A stretch of 64,000 nt of DNA from Muribaculaceae bacterium (GTDB lineage Bacteria; Bacteroidota; Bacteroidia; Bacteroidales; Muribaculaceae). Positions 60,530-64,000 of the stretch are shown one piece after another. The notes below the pieces were generated by a model, which did not search any database, was not told the DNA's origin, and saw only the letters and a program-made list of their open reading frames with translations. The position numbers and the translations under genes are program-made. Every line of letters starts with the position of its first letter. Positions within the stretch are counted from its first letter, which is position 1. The stretch spans positions 1-64,000 of the forward strand of contig JAGAYZ010000065.1 in assembly GCA_017940245.1 (NCBI GenBank). The letters are read 5' to 3'.

Positions 60530-62067
60530 CGTTTGCCCAGTGTTAAGTTACCATGATAAGAAACAGTAATGAGGCCCCCCAGGTTGTTGCCATAGAGGTC
60601 GCCACGGTCAAGCGCCAACTGCGCACGACACTCCAGCCCGGCCACACGGGCAGGCTGATAGGTGGTTTCGAGCATGAGCGAGGTGGCTGTAACAGCCGGT
60701 TCCACCGGCTGCACCATTGAGCCATGTGACTTGCGCCAACTGCCCATGGCACGATAATGCCACTCACTGCTCAAGTCACCCTTGATGGCGACATGGAATC
60801 CGCGCATGGCATTGTGATCAAATCGCAGGTGGCCGTCGGTGTTGTATAGCGGCGACTTCACCATGGGCGACCCGATGGCCATGCCACGGTTATGATAACC
60901 GTTGAACGCGTAATTGTTGTAATAGTCATCCATGCCGGTCACGTTGGTGGTGAGCGTGGTGCCTTGGTGGTCGGCGGGAGCCCAGTGGATGGGGCCGCTC
61001 TGGTTGGTCAGGTCTATGTATTCCAGCACGGCACCGGTAATCCAACCACGGTGAGCCGCCCGGTATTCTAGTCCCCACAGACCATCGAAACCATTTCTCT
61101 TGCCTATGCCCGACCCATCTTCCCAGGGCGACTGATAGTAACCTCGCAACAGCGCTCCGCTGCGCAAATGGTATTCCAGCATCACGTCCCACGTGCCCAG
61201 GTGATTTCCCTCGAAGAATACCTTGTCGCCGCCATGCGAGCCACCACTGTGCGGAATGAGTGCCTTGAAAAAGGCCTCGGCATTGGCCTTTTGCTTAACC
61301 GTATTCACCAGCTTGCCGGCCATGTAAGTGGAATTGGTTCCACCAAACTGGCACGCGGCCTGCATACCAATGGTGAAAACGAAAGGCTTGCCTGGATGAG
61401 AACGGAAATAGAGGTTCTTGTAATTGAGCCACCAGCCTGTTGTGATAAAGTGGTTATAATAATTGTAATGATGCTCGAGCCACTTGTCGTCGGCAGGTTT
61501 GTAATAACCCAGTTCGCCACGAATTTGCAACCAATCGCGGGTGAAAGGTACCGACTGGAAATTGACAAATCCGCCGCCCACACCCATCATGGGGCGCGCG
61601 TTGGCACTGCGAGTGAGGTCGCCACTCGACAGGTCGTCGCTAAGCAGCGGCGAACCTTGCTGTTTAGCTCCCAAAGTAATGAACACCGAGCGGTATTTTC
61701 CCTCCAGCCATGCTTGCTGCACCCACACTCTGGCAGGATGCTCATCGTGTGTAACACCCAGTGACGACGGATTGAGGCCGTAGGTGGCACTGGAAGTCCA
61801 TCCGCCCCACAGTTCCACTCCCGCGCCCCAACTCAGGCGTCGCGTAGTGTCCATGTGGTGGTAAATGCCGGCATTGAGCAATGTGGAATACTGTTGTGTG
61901 ACGGTCCCGCCGCGGTTGGCCGCAATATAATAGGGAGCCAACTGACTGTCGCCGGCACCCGCAGTGAGCCCCACTTGCCAGTCGAGCTGCACTTGTGCCC
62001 ATATGGCCAGCGGGATGGCCATCATACAGGTTAAAATAAATCGTTTGAGTGTCATTATCAATTTCAT
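60526..62067 (-). CDS. Capsule-assembly Wzi-family outer-membrane protein
   Basis: A 513-residue beta-barrel protein: signal peptide (to AIWAQ), then strands with AGDSQLAPYYIAANRGG, LGYYKPADDKWLEHH, GTWDVMLEYHLRSGALLRGYYQSPWEDGSG in parts, and a C-terminal GGLITVSYHGNLTLGKR. Wzi proteins help attach capsule polysaccharide to the surface in enterics; in Bacteroidetes the family is broader and the role is less clear. It sits 8 bases after glsB. Confidence 0.82.
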   Translation of the reverse strand: MKLIMTLKRFILTCMMAIPLAIWAQVQLDWQVGLTAGAGDSQLAPYYIAANRGGTVTQQYSTLLNAGIYHHMDTTRRLSWGAGVELWGGWTSSATYGLNPSSLGVTHDEHPARVWVQQAWLEGKYRSVFITLGAKQQGSPLLSDDLSSGDLTRSANARPMMGVGGGFVNFQSVPFTRDWLQIRGELGYYKPADDKWLEHHYNYYNHFITTGWWLNYKNLYFRSHPGKPFVFTIGMQAACQFGGTNSTYMAGKLVNTVKQKANAEAFFKALIPHSGGSHGGDKVFFEGNHLGTWDVMLEYHLRSGALLRGYYQSPWEDGSGIGKRNGFDGLWGLEYRAAHRGWITGAVLEYIDLTNQSGPIHWAPADHQGTTLTTNVTGMDDYYNNYAFNGYHNRGMAIGSPMVKSPLYNTDGHLRFDHNAMRGFHVAIKGDLSSEWHYRAMGSWRKSHGSMVQPVEPAVTATSLMLETTYQPARVAGLECRAQLALDRGDLYGNNLGGLITVSYHGNLTLGKR

Positions 62068-62075
62068 ATTGTTTA

Positions 62076-63032
62076 TTATGTAGCAGTCCTACGAGTCGAG
62101 TCGCGCTCATAGGTGTCGATGTGGCGGTCGCGCTTGTTGGGTGCGATTTCATCAATCTTTATAATGATTCCGGTCTCCTCCACATCGCCGAAATCGTCGT
62201 TGATGGCGGTACCCAGGATGCGCATCGTGGGCGACAAATTCATGTAGGCGTTCACCAGCGGCGGTATGTTGATGTCATGGTTGCGAATGAAGGTGTTGAG
62301 CCGGCGATAATCTTCCTTGAAGTTATTTCCGACAAAGAAATCATCGGCAAGACCGACGACCTGCGTATCGGGCAACGGATGCAGGGGCGTGATCCAGCTG
62401 TCGGGATCCTTGAAGTAGAGATTGAGGAAATGCAGCAGCAGATTGCGGCAGTCGCGCGGATAGGTGGTGTACATGGTCATTTTTCCGAACAGGTACTCCA
62501 CTTGCGGATGTATGATGGTGAGCGCTCCCAGCCCGTCCCACAGGTTGTCGAGCGCGTAGATGGCACGCGAACCGACTCGTGTCGACTGGTACTTGAGGCT
62601 CACAAACGAGCGACCCAGCTCGATGGTGAATGGCAGCACGTCGCTAATGAATCGGTCGGAAAAATGAAAAATATGAGCCGTGGCGATGTGCGGCGCCCCA
62701 TCGCGCACTTCCACGTCGGTGCCCAGAATATAACGGTAGGCACCCACAATCTCACGTTCCTCGGGATTCCACACCAGCAGCTGGCGGCAAGGACGCGGCA
62801 TGAGGTCAAACTCATCTACATCACACTCCTTGCCCGTGCCTCCTCCGGCCGCACGGAAGGCGATCTCACGCAGGCGACCTATCTCGCGCATGGTGGCCGG
62901 CGCCGTGTGGGCGTCGACGATATAGATGTGGTTGCCGGCTTTGTTGGTCTGGCGCAAGAATGTGGCGGGCGTCAGCTCTTGTTCGATGAGCGCCGGATCC
63001 ACAGGTTCAATAATAGGTTTCATGATAGACAT
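62076..63032 (-). CDS. glsB: GNAT-type N-acyltransferase, glycine-lipid synthesis (GlsB-like)
   Basis: A 318-residue acyltransferase of the OlsB-like GNAT class: RLREIAFRAAGGGTGKECDVDEFD, CRQLLVWNPEEREIVGAYR and ELGRSFVSLKYQ are recognisable pieces. In Bacteroides, GlsB acylates the amino group of glycine to begin glycine-lipid synthesis, and it lies beside GlsA as here (28 bases apart). The adjacency makes the assignment likely; the sequence alone would give only hemolysin-like N-acyltransferase. An in-frame ATG three codons in is an alternative start. Confidence 0.82.
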   Translation of the reverse strand: MSIMKPIIEPVDPALIEQELTPATFLRQTNKAGNHIYIVDAHTAPATMREIGRLREIAFRAAGGGTGKECDVDEFDLMPRPCRQLLVWNPEEREIVGAYRYILGTDVEVRDGAPHIATAHIFHFSDRFISDVLPFTIELGRSFVSLKYQSTRVGSRAIYALDNLWDGLGALTIIHPQVEYLFGKMTMYTTYPRDCRNLLLHFLNLYFKDPDSWITPLHPLPDTQVVGLADDFFVGNNFKEDYRRLNTFIRNHDINIPPLVNAYMNLSPTMRILGTAINDDFGDVEETGIIIKIDEIAPNKRDRHIDTYERDSTRRTAT

Positions 63033-63060
63033 AATAGTAACTTGTTTTTGGTTATGATCG

Positions 63061-63885
63061 TTAGTTCTTAAGGGTATATATCAGTTCTCGTAGTCGAGCC
63101 ACTTCCTGAATGGGATGATGCGCGTCGAGCGATGAGTGGGCAATTGGGGTGCCCATATATATGTCAAAGTGCTTGCCACGGCTTTTCATCATTTTGCGTG
63201 GCAGCAAAATCATTTCCAGGTTGAACTTGATGCCCAGGCGCTCGCGCCATCGCGCCCAGCGGTAGAACCACTTGCTGTTCACCGCGTCGAAAAAGATGGG
63301 CACCACATCACGCTCGTAGTGGGTGGCCATGGTGACCACCGACTTGTTCCATCGCAAATCCATAACGGGGCCTCCAGCCTTTTTCTGCCGCGAGCACATG
63401 CCGGCTGGGAAGGTTACCATCTGCTCATCGCTGGAATAGGCGGCGGCAATTTCGTTCATGGTCTGCTCGGTCTGGCGACCATATTTGTTCACAGGTAGGA
63501 AAATATTTTGCAGGGGCTTGACAGCCATGAGCAAGTCGTTGACCAGAAAACGGATGCGGCCGTCGTAGTGGCCGCCCAGCAATGAGATGAGCACCAGCCC
63601 GTCGAGTCCACCCAGCGGATGATTGCTCGCAAAGATGTAGCGCGTGCCTGGAGCAATGTGCTCCAGCCCGTGCACGGTGTAGGTGATTCCCATATAGTCG
63701 AGGGCACATTGAGCGGCTTCCACGCCTTGCTTGTCTGCCACAAGACGCAGTATGTGGTTCATCTCATCCTGGCAGATGAGTCGTTCCAGAGCCCGGATCA
63801 CAAATCGTGGCATCCAGCGGTAATATTTGGGCGCTCGCTGCCGGACTACACTATCTACATCTATTTGAATAACCTCAGGATTCAT
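63061..63885 (-). CDS. glsA: PlsC-type O-acyltransferase, glycine-lipid synthesis (GlsA-like)
   Basis: A 274-residue lysophospholipid-acyltransferase-fold enzyme with the catalytic HxxxxD in NHPLGGLDG (about 90-98) and FLPVNKYGRQ. By analogy with Bacteroides GlsA it adds the second, ester-linked acyl chain to N-acyl glycine. First gene of an operon with glsB, the Wzi-like gene and a small lipoprotein, all envelope functions. Confidence 0.83.
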   Translation of the reverse strand: MNPEVIQIDVDSVVRQRAPKYYRWMPRFVIRALERLICQDEMNHILRLVADKQGVEAAQCALDYMGITYTVHGLEHIAPGTRYIFASNHPLGGLDGLVLISLLGGHYDGRIRFLVNDLLMAVKPLQNIFLPVNKYGRQTEQTMNEIAAAYSSDEQMVTFPAGMCSRQKKAGGPVMDLRWNKSVVTMATHYERDVVPIFFDAVNSKWFYRWARWRERLGIKFNLEMILLPRKMMKSRGKHFDIYMGTPIAHSSLDAHHPIQEVARLRELIYTLKN

Positions 63886-63902
63886 TTACTTCAACTATTC
63901 CG

Positions 63903-63910
63903 CAAAAGTA
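63903..63910 (-). promoter_or_regulatory. -7 element of the glsA operon
   Basis: Minus-strand TACTTTTG, 18 bases before the start at 63885. The remaining 90 bases to the window end are AT-rich with no gene seen. Confidence 0.5.
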
Positions 63911-64000
63911 TAAAAAATATTATAATCCGACAGCATTTCATGCAAATAAATTGCAAAACATTACCACATATTATCGTTTTCAGTTCTTATTCACTGCCTC

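Overview
The window looks like a chromosomal segment of a gut-type Bacteroidales bacterium, most likely Muribaculaceae or Prevotellaceae. The grounds are a SusC/SusD pair with a linked glucan utilisation locus, many Bacteroidetes-type promoters (TTG or TTTG, 19-20 bp, TAnnTTTG), a pyrBI pair, an UpxY-type NusG paralog, a glsA/glsB glycine-lipid pair, Bacteroidetes-style RecO, and secreted proteins ending in short sorting-type tails or in dockerin-like double calcium loops. No assignment below genus level is attempted.

Layout. 1-2.5 kb: small GAA-loop hairpins, a secreted protein with a sorting-type tail, and a small Cys/Lys-rich repeat gene broken by a 5-bp duplication. 2.5-16.4 kb: mostly housekeeping genes (CNNM/CBS protein, C69 peptidase, rnc-fabF-acpP, rnz, TrmH-type methylase, class A PBP, pyrBI, flavin reductase, thyA-folA). 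16.5-22.3 kb: two carbohydrate-binding-domain (DUF4353-like) surface proteins flanking a dockerin protein and a VTC-type polyphosphate polymerase / DUF4956 / DUF2490 operon, the best candidate here for a poorly described system. 22.4-24.3 kb: LytS/LytTR two-component pair. 24.4-34 kb: a beta-1,3-glucan-type polysaccharide utilisation locus (SusC, SusD, dockerin surface protein, GH128, GH3). 34.4-42.8 kb: two large modular OB-fold surface proteins with related 3' ends, flanking a CstA transporter, a HAD phosphatase and tRNA-Asp. 42.9-45.8 kb: three tandem GH25 lysozyme-like paralogs with different tails.

46-51.2 kb: M16 peptidase plus a self-regulated-looking S24 repressor, divergent from metK, which has a structured leader with a possible H-type pseudoknot, then a FadL-type porin. 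51.3-54.4 kb: tRNA-Arg, an orphan UpxY and an aminopeptidase P with near-identical promoters, and rpsT between two identical tRNA-Glu genes. 54.5-55.6 kb: an intact IS30-family transposase beside a terminator hairpin and a 28-bp perfect palindrome. 55.7-64 kb: recO, pckA, a THUMP-type RNA methylase with an Arg-rich repeat tail, and a glsA-glsB-wzi-lipoprotein envelope operon.

Connections. The glucan locus imports and degrades beta-glucan; its parts are separated by a hairpin and an intrinsic terminator that could grade expression. Dockerin-like modules occur on four otherwise different secreted proteins, and no cohesin is seen. Nucleotide (pyrBI, thyA-folA), lipid (acpP-fabF, glsAB) and envelope functions dominate the rest. 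No CRISPR array, rRNA, phage or conjugative module was found.
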